Assembly (NCBI GenBank): GCA_044221555.1 | Contig: JBGAOY010000026.1 | Location: forward strand, 1-57,793 | DNA from: JAEUJM01 sp044221555 | GTDB taxonomy: Bacteria > Actinomycetota > Acidimicrobiia > Acidimicrobiales > DATDAH01 | Reading direction: 5' to 3' | Length of the DNA stretch: 57,793 bases | Part shown: in pieces, positions 31,727 to 41,858 of the stretch | Layout of the letters: the number at the start of each line of letters is the position of its first letter | Position numbering within the stretch: position 1 is the first letter of the stretch | The notes under the pieces: generated by a model | Seen by the model: only the letters and a program-made list of their open reading frames with translations | Databases searched by the model: none | Told to the model about the DNA's origin: nothing | Made by a program: the position numbers and the translations under genes

Positions 31727-34700
31727 ATGGACGTCGCCGCCACCCGCGCCACGGTTCGCCCGGTCGCCTACGGGCGACCGGCCACCGTCGCGTTGGCCGA
31801 GGCCATCGCCGCGGCGAAGCAGCGCCACCCGCTCGACCCCGTCACCGTGGTCGTCGCCTCCAACCTGGCCGGGCTGTCCGTGCGCCGCCTCATCGGCGGC
31901 GGCACCGTGGGCGACGGCGGCCTGGCCAACGTCTCGTTCGTCACGCCGTTCCGCCTGGCCGAGCTGGTGGGCGGCGACGCCGTCGGCGGCTACCCGCTCA
32001 CCAACGCCGTCCTGGCCGCAGCGGCCCGCAGCGTGCTGCGCGACGACCCGGGCTGGTTCGGGTCGGTGGCCGAGCACCCCGCGTCCGAGACCGCGCTGGT
32101 TGCGCTGTACGGCGAGCTCAGCCATGTGCGGCCCGGCACCCTGGCGTCACTGGCGGCACGCACCCCGCGCGGTGCCGAGATGGTCCGGCTGTTCCGGGCG
32201 GTGCGGGCGCGGCTCACCGGCGTCCACGACGAGGACGACCTGGCGCGGGCCGCCACGCAGCGCCTCCGCACCGGCACCACCCCGGCGGCTCCGATCGGGC
32301 ACCTCATCTGGTTCCTCCCCGACCGGCTCACCCCCGCCATGAGCGATCTGCTGGCGGCGGCGATCGCCGCCGCACCGGTGGCCACCGTCGTCGTGGGCCT
32401 CACCGGCGAGGCCGGCGCCGATGCCGCCGTCCGCCGCACCCTCGTGGCGGCCGGTGTGGGCCTGGCCGAGGTCGACGCCGCCACGGTCACCCCGCCCACC
32501 GGCACCCGCATCGTCAGTGTGTCCGACCCCGAGGAGGAGGTCCGGGCCGTGTGCCGGGAGATCGCCGCGCTGGCGGAGGCCGGCACCCCGCTCGACCGCA
32601 TCGGGGTCTTCCACCCGGCACCCGATCCCTACGCCCGCACCGTCCACGAGCACCTGCTGTCCGCCGGCATCCCCCACAACGGGCCGTCCCGCCTGCGCCT
32701 CGCCGATCGGGTCGCGGGGCGCACGCTGCTGGCCGTGCTCGGCCTGCCCGAGCGGGGCTGGTCGCGGGCCGCGGTGGTCGCGCTGGCCAGCGACGCCCCG
32801 CTGCGCCACGACGGCGCGCCCGTGCCGGTCACGGTGTGGGAGCGGCTGTCTCGCGACGCCGGGGTCGTCGGCGGCCTCGACGACTGGTCGAAGAAGCTGG
32901 CGGCGCTCGCCGTCGCGCGGCGCGACCAGTACACCACCGGCTCGGCCGACCCCGAGGTCGCCCGCTGGGCGCTGACCCAGCTGCGGTCCGACGCCGAGCG
33001 GGCGGAGCAGCTCACCGCCTTCGTCGCCGGCCTCGAGGTCGATCTCGAGGCCATCGACCAGGCCCACGGCTGGGCGGGCAAGGTCCGAGCGACCCAGGGC
33101 CTGCTGGTCCGACTGCTGGGCAGCGAGGGCCGCCGGGTCAACTGGCCCGACGACGAGCGCGACGCCGGCGAGCGGGTCGATGCCGCGCTCGCCCGCCTCG
33201 AGCTCCTGGACGAGATCGACCCGCTGCCCACCACCGCGGCGTTCGTGCGAGCGGTGGCCGCCGAGCTGGACGAGCCGGCCGGCCGCATCGGTCGGTTCGG
33301 CGACGGCGTGGTCTTCGGGCCGCTGGCCATGGCCCCGGGACTCGACCTCGACGCGGTGTTCGTGGTGGGCATGGCCGAGGGCACGTGCCCCAACCCCAGC
33401 GGCGAGGACGCCCTGTTGCCCGACGACGACCGGGCCGCCACCGGCGGCGACCTCACCGGGCGCGACGAGCGCCTGCACGACCAGCACCGCATGCTGTTGG
33501 CCGCGCTGGCCTCGGGCGGCACCCAACGGGTGCTGGTCTTCCCCCGCGGCGACCTGCGGGGCGGCCGCACCCGACTGCCCTCACGGTGGCTGCTCGACAC
33601 CGCCACGGCGCGGCACGGGGCGCGGGTCCACAGCAGCGCGTTCGCGGCGCTGGGCGCCCCGGCGGTCGACGAGGTGCCCTCGTTCACCGCCGGGCTCCTG
33701 CGGGCGCCGGCCGCGGCCTCGCTCGCCGACCGCGACCTGGCCACGCTCAACGCCTACCTCCTGGCCGGCGGCCGACCGGCCGACCACCCGTCGGCCGGTC
33801 CCGCCCTCCGGCGTGGCCTCGAGGCCACCGGCGCGCGGCGCAGCGACCGGTTCACCGAATGGGACGGCAACCTCGCCGGCATGCCGGTGCCCAGCCCCGC
33901 GGCGGGCAAGCGCCTGTCGGCCACCGCGATGCAGTCCTGGGCCATGTGCGGCTTCCGCTACTTCCTCGGGCAGGTGTTGAAGCTGGGCGAGCGGGCCGAG
34001 CCCGAGACCATCACCGAGATCAGCGCCGCCGATCGGGGCACGCTCATCCACACGATCCTCGAGCGCTTCGTCGACGGTGCCCTCCGGCGACCCGAGGGCC
34101 CGCCGGAGCCCGGCGAGCCCTGGACGGCGGCCGATCGTGAGCAGCTGCAGACCATCGCCGGCGAGGTGTTCGCGGAGACGGAGGCGAAGGGCATCACCGG
34201 GCGCCCCCTGCACTGGCGCCTGCAGCAGGAGTTCGTCCGGTCCGACCTCGACGCATTCCTCGACCACGACCTTCGACTGCGCACCGAGGCCCACGCCCGC
34301 CCTCGCCACGTGGAGCTGGCCTTCGGGCTCGACGACGCCCCACCCCTCACGCTCGACCTGGACGGGCGGCGCACCCTGGCGTTCCGCGGGCGGATCGACC
34401 GGGTCGACCAGACCGACACCGGCGGCCACGTGGTCTACGACTACAAGAGCGGCGCCGGCAAGGCCTACAAGGACCTGGCCAAGGACCCGGTGCTCGCGGG
34501 CGCCAGCCTCCAGTTGGGGCTGTACGCCGAGGCCGTGCGGCAGCGACTCGGTGGACAGCAGGTGGCCAGCTACTACTGGATGATCACCGACGCCGGCGGC
34601 TTCGTCCCCTACGGCTACGACTGGACGCCCGACGTGCGGCGGCGGTTCGTCGACGTGCTGTCGGCCATCACCGACGGCATCGAGGCGGGCACGTTCCCCA

Positions 34701-34903
34701 TGAACCCGGGCGAGTTCAACATCTTCTTCGGCAAGCACCAGAACTGCCGCTACTGCCCGTTCGACGCGCTCTGCCCGCGCGACCGCGACGACCAGGAACT
34801 GGCCAAGGCGGGGGCGCCCGAGCTGGCCGTGCGCGAGCGGCTGCGGCCGCCGTCACCCGACACCACGGGGCCGGGCACCGACGCGGGGGTGGCGTCGGCA
34901 TGA
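31727..34903 (+). CDS. addB: AddB-like helicase/PD-(D/E)XK nuclease subunit
   Basis: An approximately 1058-residue protein, the AddB-type partner of the next gene in a double-strand-break resection complex. The N-terminal half is a helicase-like fold in which no Walker A Lys motif is visible (ASNLAGLSVRRLIGG at the expected place), so it is probably ATPase-dead. The C-terminal half has the nuclease core, YDYKSGAGKAYKDL with catalytic Asp/Lys, and four Cys placed as for a 4Fe-4S staple: one in SWAMCGFRYFLGQ and three in HQNCRYCPFDALCPRDRD. ATG 31727 is preferred because of the -10 element and because the sequence before it is short and not conserved-looking. Its stop overlaps the addA start (ATGA). 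Confidence 0.83.
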   Translation: MDVAATRATVRPVAYGRPATVALAEAIAAAKQRHPLDPVTVVVASNLAGLSVRRLIGGGTVGDGGLANVSFVTPFRLAELVGGDAVGGYPLTNAVLAAAARSVLRDDPGWFGSVAEHPASETALVALYGELSHVRPGTLASLAARTPRGAEMVRLFRAVRARLTGVHDEDDLARAATQRLRTGTTPAAPIGHLIWFLPDRLTPAMSDLLAAAIAAAPVATVVVGLTGEAGADAAVRRTLVAAGVGLAEVDAATVTPPTGTRIVSVSDPEEEVRAVCREIAALAEAGTPLDRIGVFHPAPDPYARTVHEHLLSAGIPHNGPSRLRLADRVAGRTLLAVLGLPERGWSRAAVVALASDAPLRHDGAPVPVTVWERLSRDAGVVGGLDDWSKKLAALAVARRDQYTTGSADPEVARWALTQLRSDAERAEQLTAFVAGLEVDLEAIDQAHGWAGKVRATQGLLVRLLGSEGRRVNWPDDERDAGERVDAALARLELLDEIDPLPTTAAFVRAVAAELDEPAGRIGRFGDGVVFGPLAMAPGLDLDAVFVVGMAEGTCPNPSGEDALLPDDDRAATGGDLTGRDERLHDQHRMLLAALASGGTQRVLVFPRGDLRGGRTRLPSRWLLDTATARHGARVHSSAFAALGAPAVDEVPSFTAGLLRAPAAASLADRDLATLNAYLLAGGRPADHPSAGPALRRGLEATGARRSDRFTEWDGNLAGMPVPSPAAGKRLSATAMQSWAMCGFRYFLGQVLKLGERAEPETITEISAADRGTLIHTILERFVDGALRRPEGPPEPGEPWTAADREQLQTIAGEVFAETEAKGITGRPLHWRLQQEFVRSDLDAFLDHDLRLRTEAHARPRHVELAFGLDDAPPLTLDLDGRRTLAFRGRIDRVDQTDTGGHVVYDYKSGAGKAYKDLAKDPVLAGASLQLGLYAEAVRQRLGGQQVASYYWMITDAGGFVPYGYDWTPDVRRRFVDVLSAITDGIEAGTFPMNPGEFNIFFGKHQNCRYCPFDALCPRDRDDQELAKAGAPELAVRERLRPPSPDTTGPGTDAGVASA

Positions 34904-37900
34904 CCACGCCACCGGCCATCGTCGACCAGGCGTCGCGCGACCTCATCGAGCGCACGGGCCTCGACCGCACCTTGTTCGTCGAGGCCGGGGCGGGCACGGG
35001 CAAGACCCGCGCGCTGGTCCGGCGCGTCACCAGCCTGGTCACCCACGAGGGCGTGCCGCTGCGCAGCATCGCCGCCATCACCTTCACCGAGGCCGCGGGC
35101 GCCGAGCTGCGCGACCGCATCCGCCAGCGCTTCGAGGAGCTGCTCGACGAGTACCCGCCCGGCCCCCTGCGCGACGCCTGCGAGGCGGCGCTGGCCGACA
35201 GCGACGCGGCCGCGATCGGCACGCTGCACTCGTTCGCGTTGCGCATCCTCTCCGAGCACCCGCTCGAAGCCGGGCTGCCGCCACGGGTCGAGATCCTCGA
35301 CGAGGTCAGCTCGCAGCTCGCCTTCGAGGACCGGTGGCAGGTGTTCCTCGACGACCTCCACGCCGATCCCCGGGCCGAGGCGCTGATCCTGTCGGCCAGC
35401 GTGCTGCGCGTCCCCATCGAGGCGGGCCCCAACTCGGCCTCACTCAAGGACGTCGCCGCGATCTTCGGCGACAACTGGGACCGGCTCGACCCCGACGAGC
35501 CCGATCCCGGCCCGCTGCCGCCGATCGACTGGGCGCCGTTGCGGCAGGCCCTCGACGACCTGGTGGCGTTGCTGCCCGAATGCCACGACACGGACGACCT
35601 GCTCTACGCCCGGATCGTCGACCGAATCGTGCCGCAGGTGCACCATCTGCTCGAGCACCCCGATCCCTACCGCCGGCTCGACCTGCTCACCCGCCACGAG
35701 GACACGTGGACACCGGGCGGCGTGGGCCGCCAGACCTGCTGGACCGACGCCGCTGCAGCCAAGGCCGCCTGCCGAGCGGTCAACGACGCCGCCGGCGCCA
35801 TCCGCCGGGCCGCCGTCGATGCGGTGCTCGACCGCCTGCGGGCCCGGTTGGCCCGCTTCACCCGGGCCGAGGCCAGCCGCCGACAGCACGACGGCCGCCT
35901 GGAGTTCCACGACCTGCTGGTGCTCAGCCGCGAGCTGGTCCGCACCAGCGCCGCCGCCCGAGCCTCACTCCACGCGCGCTACCAGCGGCTGCTGCTCGAC
36001 GAGTTCCAGGACACCGACCCCATCCAGATCGAGATCGCGGCCCGGATCGCCGGGGCGGTGGCCGGTGCCGACCCCGAGGACTGGGTCGACGTGCCCGTCG
36101 ATTCGGGACGTCTGTTCTTCGTGGGCGACCCCAAGCAGTCGATCTACCGGTTCCGGCGCGCCGACATCAGCATGTTCCTGCGCACCCGCGCCGCGTTCGC
36201 GGACGACGAGTCGGTGCCCCTGGTGCAGAACTTCCGGACGGTCGAGCCGATCCTCGCCTGGGTCAACCACGTGTTCCAGGCCCTCATGCCCGACGAGATC
36301 CCCGACAAGCAGCCCCGGTACCGCGCCCTCGTCGCCCACCGCACCGAGGTGACCGCCGACCACCGGGTGGTGCTGCTGGGCGGCGGGCACGAGGGCCTCA
36401 AGGCGCCGCAGTTGCGCGAGGTCGAGGCCGACGACGTGGCCCGCGCCATCGCATCGGTGCGTGACCACCCCGAGCGCTGGCCCGTGCACGACACCACCAC
36501 CGGCGGCTGGCGCGACCCCGTCCTGTCCGACGTCACGGTGCTCCTGCCCACCCGGACCGCACTGCGCCAGCTCGAGGACGCGCTCGATGCCGCCGCGATC
36601 CCCTACCGGGTCGACACCGGCACCCTGGTGTACGACACCCAGGAGGTGCGCGACGTGCTCGCCGCGCTCCGGGCCGTGGACGACGCCACCGATGCGGTGG
36701 CCCTGGTCACCGCGTTGCGCTCACCGCTGTACGGGTGCTCCGACCACGATCTGTTCACCTACCACCAGGCCGGCGGGCGCTGGAGCCTGCGGGCCGAGGT
36801 GCCCGACGGCCTCGACGACCACCCGGTGGTGCGGGCACTCGGCCACCTGCGCTCGCTGTGGGAGGTGCGCTGGTGGCTCGAGCCCAGCGAGCTGATGGGC
36901 CGGCTCCTCCGGGAGCGCCATGCCTTCGAGCTGGGCCTGGGCCACCGCCGGCCCCGCGAGGTGTGGCGGCGGCTGCGCTTCCTGGTCGACCAGGCCCACC
37001 TGTTCGAAGAGGCCGGCGGCGGTGGCCTGCGAGCCTTCCTCGCCTGGGCCGGCCTGCAGAGCCACGAGGGCAGCCGGGTGCACGAGCCCCTCCTGCCCGA
37101 GACCGACGACATCGCGGTGTCGATCAAGACCGTCCACGGCGCCAAGGGCCTGGAGTTCCCGATCACTGTGGTGAGTGGGCTCACCACGCTCGCCGGCCGG
37201 GGTCGCCCGGGCGTCTCGGTGGTGTGGGAGGGCAACCGGCCCGGCATCAAGTTCCGCAAGGGGGTGGCCACCGACAACTTCGACCGCCAGGCCGACTTCG
37301 AGGCCGAGATGGACCAGTACGAGCGCCAGCGACTGCTCTACGTGGCGTGCACCCGGGCCCGAGATCACCTGGTGGTCTCCACGCACCACAACGTGAAGGC
37401 CTCGTGCCACGGCGCCACCCTGGCCGCCCACTCGGCCGACGTGGAGGACGAGCTCTGCCGCAGGCTCCCCGACGAGCCCGACGCCTCCGACGCCTCCGAC
37501 GCCTCCGACGAGCCAAACGCGTCTTTGGCCGACGACCGGTCGGGGGTGGGCGCCTCGGCCGTCGAGCCGCCGCGGGTGGCGCCGCCGCTGCCCTTCGACG
37601 ACCGGGCGCAGTGGATCGCCCGTCGCGAGGCGCTCCTCGAGCCGCAACGCGTCGGCCGCTTCGTCTCCGCCACCACCGTCGCCCGCCAGGCACTCGAACG
37701 CGCCGCCGACCGCACCGTGACCGGTGCGCACCCGGACGCCGAGCGCGATCCCGGCACCCCACCCCACGACCTCGACCGCGCGCTCGACGACACCGCCCGG
37801 GTTCCCGACGACGCCGACCTGGGGCGGGATGAGGATGCCGACGCCGACGACTCCGGTCGGCCCGCGTTCAGCCGCCGACGGGGGCGGGCGGGGACGGCGA

Positions 37901-38406
37901 TCGGCCGGGCGGTGCACGCCACGCTGCAACTGGTCGACCTGGCCACGGGCGAGCACCTCGACCAGATCGCCGCGCAACAGGCCCACGCCGAGGCCGTCCC
38001 CGACCTGGCCGGCACCGTGGCGGGGATGGCCCGTTCGGGCCTCGCGTCCCACAGCGTGCAGCAGGCCCTCGCCGGCGGCCGACTCTGGCGCGAGCTCTAC
38101 GTGGCGGCGCCCCTCGGCGAGCGGGCCGTCGAGGGCTACATCGACCTGCTCTACCAGAGCGACGAGGGCCTGGTCATCGTCGACTACAAGACCGACGCGG
38201 TCGGCTCCGACGCCGAGATCGACGCCAAGCTCCACCAGTACCGCCTCCAGCTGGCCACCTACGCCGAGGCACTCGAAGCCAGCACCGGGCTGCCGGTCGC
38301 CGCCGGCCGCCTGGTCTTCTGCCGGGCCGGTGGCGCCATCGAGCGCGACGTCGACGACCTCGCCGGCGCCCGCGCCGAGGTGCGGGCGTTGTTGGGTGCG
38401 GCCTAG
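34900..38406 (+). CDS. addA: AddA-like UvrD-family helicase with C-terminal RecB-type nuclease
   Basis: A 1168-residue ATP-dependent helicase-nuclease for recombinational repair. Helicase motifs: Walker A AGAGTGKTRALV (about 29-40), ITFTEAAGAELRDRI (Ia), LLDEFQDTDPIQIEI (II), FFVGDPKQSIYRFRRADI (III), VSIKTVHGAKGLEFPITVV (V) and RLLYVACTRARDHL (VI). Nuclease motifs: GYIDLLYQSDEGLVIVDYKT then QYRLQLATYAEAL. A linker near residue 864 has a nine-base tandem repeat coding for DASDASDASD. It overlaps addB by four bases, so a fixed subunit ratio by coupled translation is likely. Mycobacterial AdnAB is the alternative, but AdnAB has two active motors. Confidence 0.88.
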   Translation: MTTPPAIVDQASRDLIERTGLDRTLFVEAGAGTGKTRALVRRVTSLVTHEGVPLRSIAAITFTEAAGAELRDRIRQRFEELLDEYPPGPLRDACEAALADSDAAAIGTLHSFALRILSEHPLEAGLPPRVEILDEVSSQLAFEDRWQVFLDDLHADPRAEALILSASVLRVPIEAGPNSASLKDVAAIFGDNWDRLDPDEPDPGPLPPIDWAPLRQALDDLVALLPECHDTDDLLYARIVDRIVPQVHHLLEHPDPYRRLDLLTRHEDTWTPGGVGRQTCWTDAAAAKAACRAVNDAAGAIRRAAVDAVLDRLRARLARFTRAEASRRQHDGRLEFHDLLVLSRELVRTSAAARASLHARYQRLLLDEFQDTDPIQIEIAARIAGAVAGADPEDWVDVPVDSGRLFFVGDPKQSIYRFRRADISMFLRTRAAFADDESVPLVQNFRTVEPILAWVNHVFQALMPDEIPDKQPRYRALVAHRTEVTADHRVVLLGGGHEGLKAPQLREVEADDVARAIASVRDHPERWPVHDTTTGGWRDPVLSDVTVLLPTRTALRQLEDALDAAAIPYRVDTGTLVYDTQEVRDVLAALRAVDDATDAVALVTALRSPLYGCSDHDLFTYHQAGGRWSLRAEVPDGLDDHPVVRALGHLRSLWEVRWWLEPSELMGRLLRERHAFELGLGHRRPREVWRRLRFLVDQAHLFEEAGGGGLRAFLAWAGLQSHEGSRVHEPLLPETDDIAVSIKTVHGAKGLEFPITVVSGLTTLAGRGRPGVSVVWEGNRPGIKFRKGVATDNFDRQADFEAEMDQYERQRLLYVACTRARDHLVVSTHHNVKASCHGATLAAHSADVEDELCRRLPDEPDASDASDASDEPNASLADDRSGVGASAVEPPRVAPPLPFDDRAQWIARREALLEPQRVGRFVSATTVARQALERAADRTVTGAHPDAERDPGTPPHDLDRALDDTARVPDDADLGRDEDADADDSGRPAFSRRRGRAGTAIGRAVHATLQLVDLATGEHLDQIAAQQAHAEAVPDLAGTVAGMARSGLASHSVQQALAGGRLWRELYVAAPLGERAVEGYIDLLYQSDEGLVIVDYKTDAVGSDAEIDAKLHQYRLQLATYAEALEASTGLPVAAGRLVFCRAGGAIERDVDDLAGARAEVRALLGAA

Positions 38407-38438
38407 TGCCGCCCGTGATCGTCGGCCATCCTGTGGCC

Positions 38439-38732
38439 ATGGCCAGCTCGAAGAAGTCCTCCGCCAAGCCCGCCGACCCGCCCGTCGAGACGCCCGCGCC
38501 GACACTCCCCGCCGAGCCGGCCGAGCCACCTCGGGGGCCGGTCAACACGACCAGCAAGGTGACGGTGGCCTTCCCCTTCTCGACGATCCGCATGGAGGAG
38601 GACACCGAGAAGCTGGCGGCGCTGGCCGCGATCGTGGCCGACCTGGCCGCTGAGGTGGGCCACCTCGCCCCCTCGAAGCAGGTGGCCGCCATCCAACAGC
38701 GCGCCGCCGACCTGCTGGCGTCACTCGAATGA
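38439..38732 (+). CDS. Small unknown protein between addA and the UvrD2-like gene
   Basis: A 97-residue protein beginning MASSKKSSAKPADPP. The first 40 residues are Pro/Ala/Glu-rich and disordered-looking. The rest (MEEDTEKLAALAAIVADLAA then EVGHLAPSKQVAAIQQRAAD) is predicted as two amphipathic helices. It lies 32 bp after addA and 27 bp before the next helicase gene, on the same strand. No family is recognised. The place between two helicases suggests a cofactor or a coregulated protein, which is inference. Confidence 0.55.
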   Translation: MASSKKSSAKPADPPVETPAPTLPAEPAEPPRGPVNTTSKVTVAFPFSTIRMEEDTEKLAALAAIVADLAAEVGHLAPSKQVAAIQQRAADLLASLE

Positions 38733-38759
38733 CCATGCTCCCCGCAGCCAGCGCCTGAC

Positions 38760-41700
38760 GTGGCCATCAGCTGCGGCCACTGCGGTGGCCAGCACGACAC
38801 CGTGGCCGAGGTGCGCGGGTGCACCGGCACGCTGGCGCCGCGCGACCCGTCCGAGGCACCCGATCCGCCCGACGACCTCTGGTCGACCGATCTCGGCGGC
38901 CCGTCCGGGTCACCCCTCGGTGCCGACCGGGCGCCGACCGCCGCCGACCGCCGCCCCACCACTCGCGGCCACACCACCGGCGGCCCGTCGTCGCCGAGCG
39001 ACCGGCACCGCCCCGAACGGCCCGAGGAGCTCCAGCGCGCCACCGTGGTGGCGGAGTCGCCGGTGGTGGTGGCCCGGTCGGGCCCGCCGGAGCTGGGTCG
39101 CACCCTTGTGGTCGCCCCCGGCCAGGACGTGCCCGCCCCGTGGGCCGACGCGCCCCGCTTCGTGGTCGACGACGACACCCACGCCGACCCGACCCCGCTC
39201 GTCGAACGGCTCCAGGCCCACTGGAGCGGCCGGCGCCCGTACGTCGTCGAGCTCGCCGCGCCGCTCGACCGTCACCCGGACGAGGTCGACGAGCGCGAGC
39301 CCTGGCGGCTCGATCCTGCGTTCACGTTCCCGCTCGCCCAGCTGGCCCACCTGGTGTGGTCCAACGCCCTCGACCTGCGCCGACCCGACCAACCCCGCCT
39401 CGATGCCGCCCGCGGCGCGGTCGCGGCGGGGGCGACGGCCGGCGCCGACGCCGCGCCGGTCGCGGGCCCCACCGCCGTCGACACGACCGGCGACGGCGCC
39501 ACGGGTGACGCCGACGTCCGTCGCACCGGCGACGTCCGGCTGCCGGGGGACGCCACCACGGCATGGTGCGACGGTGGCCCGCTCGACCTGGGCCTGGCCG
39601 AGCGCGCCGGCCAACCCGTCGCCCACGCCTTCTGGCTCGAGCACGGCCACGCCGCCGCGCTGCGCCCCACCCCCACCACCGCCGACCTGGCCGCCGACCA
39701 ACTCGCCGCGGTGGCCCACCCGGGCGGGCCGTGCCGGGTCATCTCGCCGGCCGGGTCGGGCAAGACCCGCACCCTCACCGAGCGGGCCCGCCATCTGGTG
39801 GCCGACTGCGGCCTGCCGACCGGCGCCCTCACGCTCGTCGCCTACAACACCCGCGCCGCCGGCGAGATGCGCGAGCGGCTCGCCGGGCTCCAGGGGCTGC
39901 AGATCCGCACCCTCAACTCGCTCGGCCTGGCCGTGCTCGGGGGCACGGGACCGTTCCGCCGCCCCGCGGGCTCGTCGGGGCCGCCGGCGGTGCTCGACGA
40001 GCGGGGCGTGCGCGACCACATCGAGCGCCTCGTCAAGCTGCCCCGCCGGGCCAACACCGACCCGGCGGCGGCGTGGATCGAGGCATTGGGCCAGGTGCGG
40101 CTGGGCCTGCGCTCGCCCGACGAGGTCGAGGCCGACTACCAGGGCGACGTCGACGGCTTCGCCGAGTTCTTCCCCCGGTACCGCGAGGCGCTGCGACAGG
40201 CGAAGGCGGTGGACTTCGACGAGCAGATCTACGGCGCGATCGAGGTGCTGCTGCGCGACCCGGCGGCGCGCCGCAGCGCGCAGCGGTCGTGCCGGGTGAT
40301 GCTGGTGGACGAGTTCCAGGACCTCACCCCCGCCCACCTGCTGCTCATCCGGCTGCTGGCCGCGCCTGCCTTCGACGTGTTCGGTGTCGGCGACGACGAC
40401 CAGACCATCTACGGCTACCAGGGGGCCGACCCCGGCTGGCTGATCCGCTACGCCGACTACTTCCCCGGCGCCGCCGACCACCCCCTCACCGTGAACTACC
40501 GGTGCCCACCCCCGGTCGTGCGGGCCGCCACCAACCTGCTCACCCGCAACCGCCGGCGGGTGGCCAAGACCATCGACTGGCCGGCGGGCCGGGCCGACGA
40601 CCCGGCGGTGGTCGGGGTGGCGCTCACCGAGCAGGGCACCGTCGCCGCGCTGGTCGACGCGGTCCGCCGGCGGCTCGACGAGGGTGCGTCCGAGCGCGAC
40701 ATCGTCGTGCTCACCCGGGTCAACGCCACCCTGGCCCCCGTGCAGGTGGCGCTGGGCTCGGCCGGCATCGCGGTCGACCCCGTGCCGGGCATCCGGGGAT
40801 GGCTCACCCGCACGGGGGTGCGCTCGGCCCTGGCGTGGGTCGACCTCGCCGTCGACCCACGGCGGCTCTCGGCCGGCGGCGTGCGCGAGGCGGCGAGGCG
40901 CCCACCCCGCTCGCTGTCGCCCAAGGTGCTCGACTGGATGGCCGAGCAGCGCGACCTCGGCGGCCTCGAGCGCCTGGCCGGACGCATCAGCCGCGAGCGC
41001 GACCAGGAGAAGGTGCTGGGATTCGTCGCCGACGTGCGGCTGCTGGCCGACCTGGCTGACGGGGCCACCACCGCCGAGGTGCTGGCCGCCGTCCGCGACC
41101 GCATCGGCCTGGGCGGCGCGGTGGAGTCGCTCGACCGGTCGCGTGGCCGGGTCGACCGCTCGACCCACGGCGACGACCTCGACGCCCTGTGCCAGATCGC
41201 CGCCCTGCACGACGATCCCCGCACCTTCCGGGCGTGGCTCACCGAGCGGCTCCAGGCCGAACTGCCCGCCGGGGAGGGCGGGCGGGTGGCCCTGTCCACG
41301 GTCCACCGGGTGAAGGGCCTCGAGTGGCCCCACGTGATGGTCCACGAGGCCTCCGCGTCGCTGTTCCCCCACCGGTTGGCCGCCGACGTGGAGGAGGAGC
41401 GCCGCATCTTCCACGTGGCCCTCACCCGCTGCTCGCAGTCGGTCACGGTGGTGGCCCCCGCCGGCCTGCCCTCACCGTTCCTCGCCGAGTTGGCCGCCCC
41501 GGGGGCCCCGCCCGCACCGGCACCCGAGCCCGCGGCGGCGCCGGCCGCGAGGACCCGGCCCGGCCCGGCGGGCCGCACCGGTGTGGGCGCCGGCGGCCCG
41601 CCGCCCGACGGGGTGGGCCTCGACGAGTGGAAGCAGGCCCACGCCCTCCACGAGGCCCTGCGGGCGTGGCGTCGGGCCCGCTCACAGGCCGACGGGGTGC

Positions 41701-41858
41701 CCGCCTTCGTGGTGTTCGCCGACCGCACCCTGGACGACCTCGTCGCCCGCCGCCCCACCGACTACGCGGGCCTGCGCGCCTGCCACGGGATCGGCCCCGC
41801 CAAGGTCGACAACTACGGCGACGACATCCTGGCGGTCATCGCCGAGTTCCTGGAATGA
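38760..41858 (+). CDS. UvrD2-like SF1 helicase with N-terminal zinc motif and C-terminal HRDC domain
   Basis: A 1032-residue DNA helicase. Residues 2-21 (AISCGHCGGQHDTVAEVRGC) carry a C-x2-C-x3-H-x8-C zinc-binding pattern found as an add-on in actinobacterial proteins. A poorly conserved region of about 300 residues follows. The motor begins with Walker A ISPAGSGKTRTLTERA (about 328), then LVDEFQDLTPAHLLL (about 514), GDDDQTIYGYQGADPGWLIR and STVHRVKGLEWPHVMVHEA (about 842). An HRDC domain ends the chain (GLRACHGIGPAKVDNYGDDI). This is the Mycobacterium UvrD2 arrangement, with a much longer N-terminus. The GTG start is directly before the zinc motif; the stop overlaps the next gene. Confidence 0.88.
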   Translation: MAISCGHCGGQHDTVAEVRGCTGTLAPRDPSEAPDPPDDLWSTDLGGPSGSPLGADRAPTAADRRPTTRGHTTGGPSSPSDRHRPERPEELQRATVVAESPVVVARSGPPELGRTLVVAPGQDVPAPWADAPRFVVDDDTHADPTPLVERLQAHWSGRRPYVVELAAPLDRHPDEVDEREPWRLDPAFTFPLAQLAHLVWSNALDLRRPDQPRLDAARGAVAAGATAGADAAPVAGPTAVDTTGDGATGDADVRRTGDVRLPGDATTAWCDGGPLDLGLAERAGQPVAHAFWLEHGHAAALRPTPTTADLAADQLAAVAHPGGPCRVISPAGSGKTRTLTERARHLVADCGLPTGALTLVAYNTRAAGEMRERLAGLQGLQIRTLNSLGLAVLGGTGPFRRPAGSSGPPAVLDERGVRDHIERLVKLPRRANTDPAAAWIEALGQVRLGLRSPDEVEADYQGDVDGFAEFFPRYREALRQAKAVDFDEQIYGAIEVLLRDPAARRSAQRSCRVMLVDEFQDLTPAHLLLIRLLAAPAFDVFGVGDDDQTIYGYQGADPGWLIRYADYFPGAADHPLTVNYRCPPPVVRAATNLLTRNRRRVAKTIDWPAGRADDPAVVGVALTEQGTVAALVDAVRRRLDEGASERDIVVLTRVNATLAPVQVALGSAGIAVDPVPGIRGWLTRTGVRSALAWVDLAVDPRRLSAGGVREAARRPPRSLSPKVLDWMAEQRDLGGLERLAGRISRERDQEKVLGFVADVRLLADLADGATTAEVLAAVRDRIGLGGAVESLDRSRGRVDRSTHGDDLDALCQIAALHDDPRTFRAWLTERLQAELPAGEGGRVALSTVHRVKGLEWPHVMVHEASASLFPHRLAADVEEERRIFHVALTRCSQSVTVVAPAGLPSPFLAELAAPGAPPAPAPEPAAAPAARTRPGPAGRTGVGAGGPPPDGVGLDEWKQAHALHEALRAWRRARSQADGVPAFVVFADRTLDDLVARRPTDYAGLRACHGIGPAKVDNYGDDILAVIAEFLE

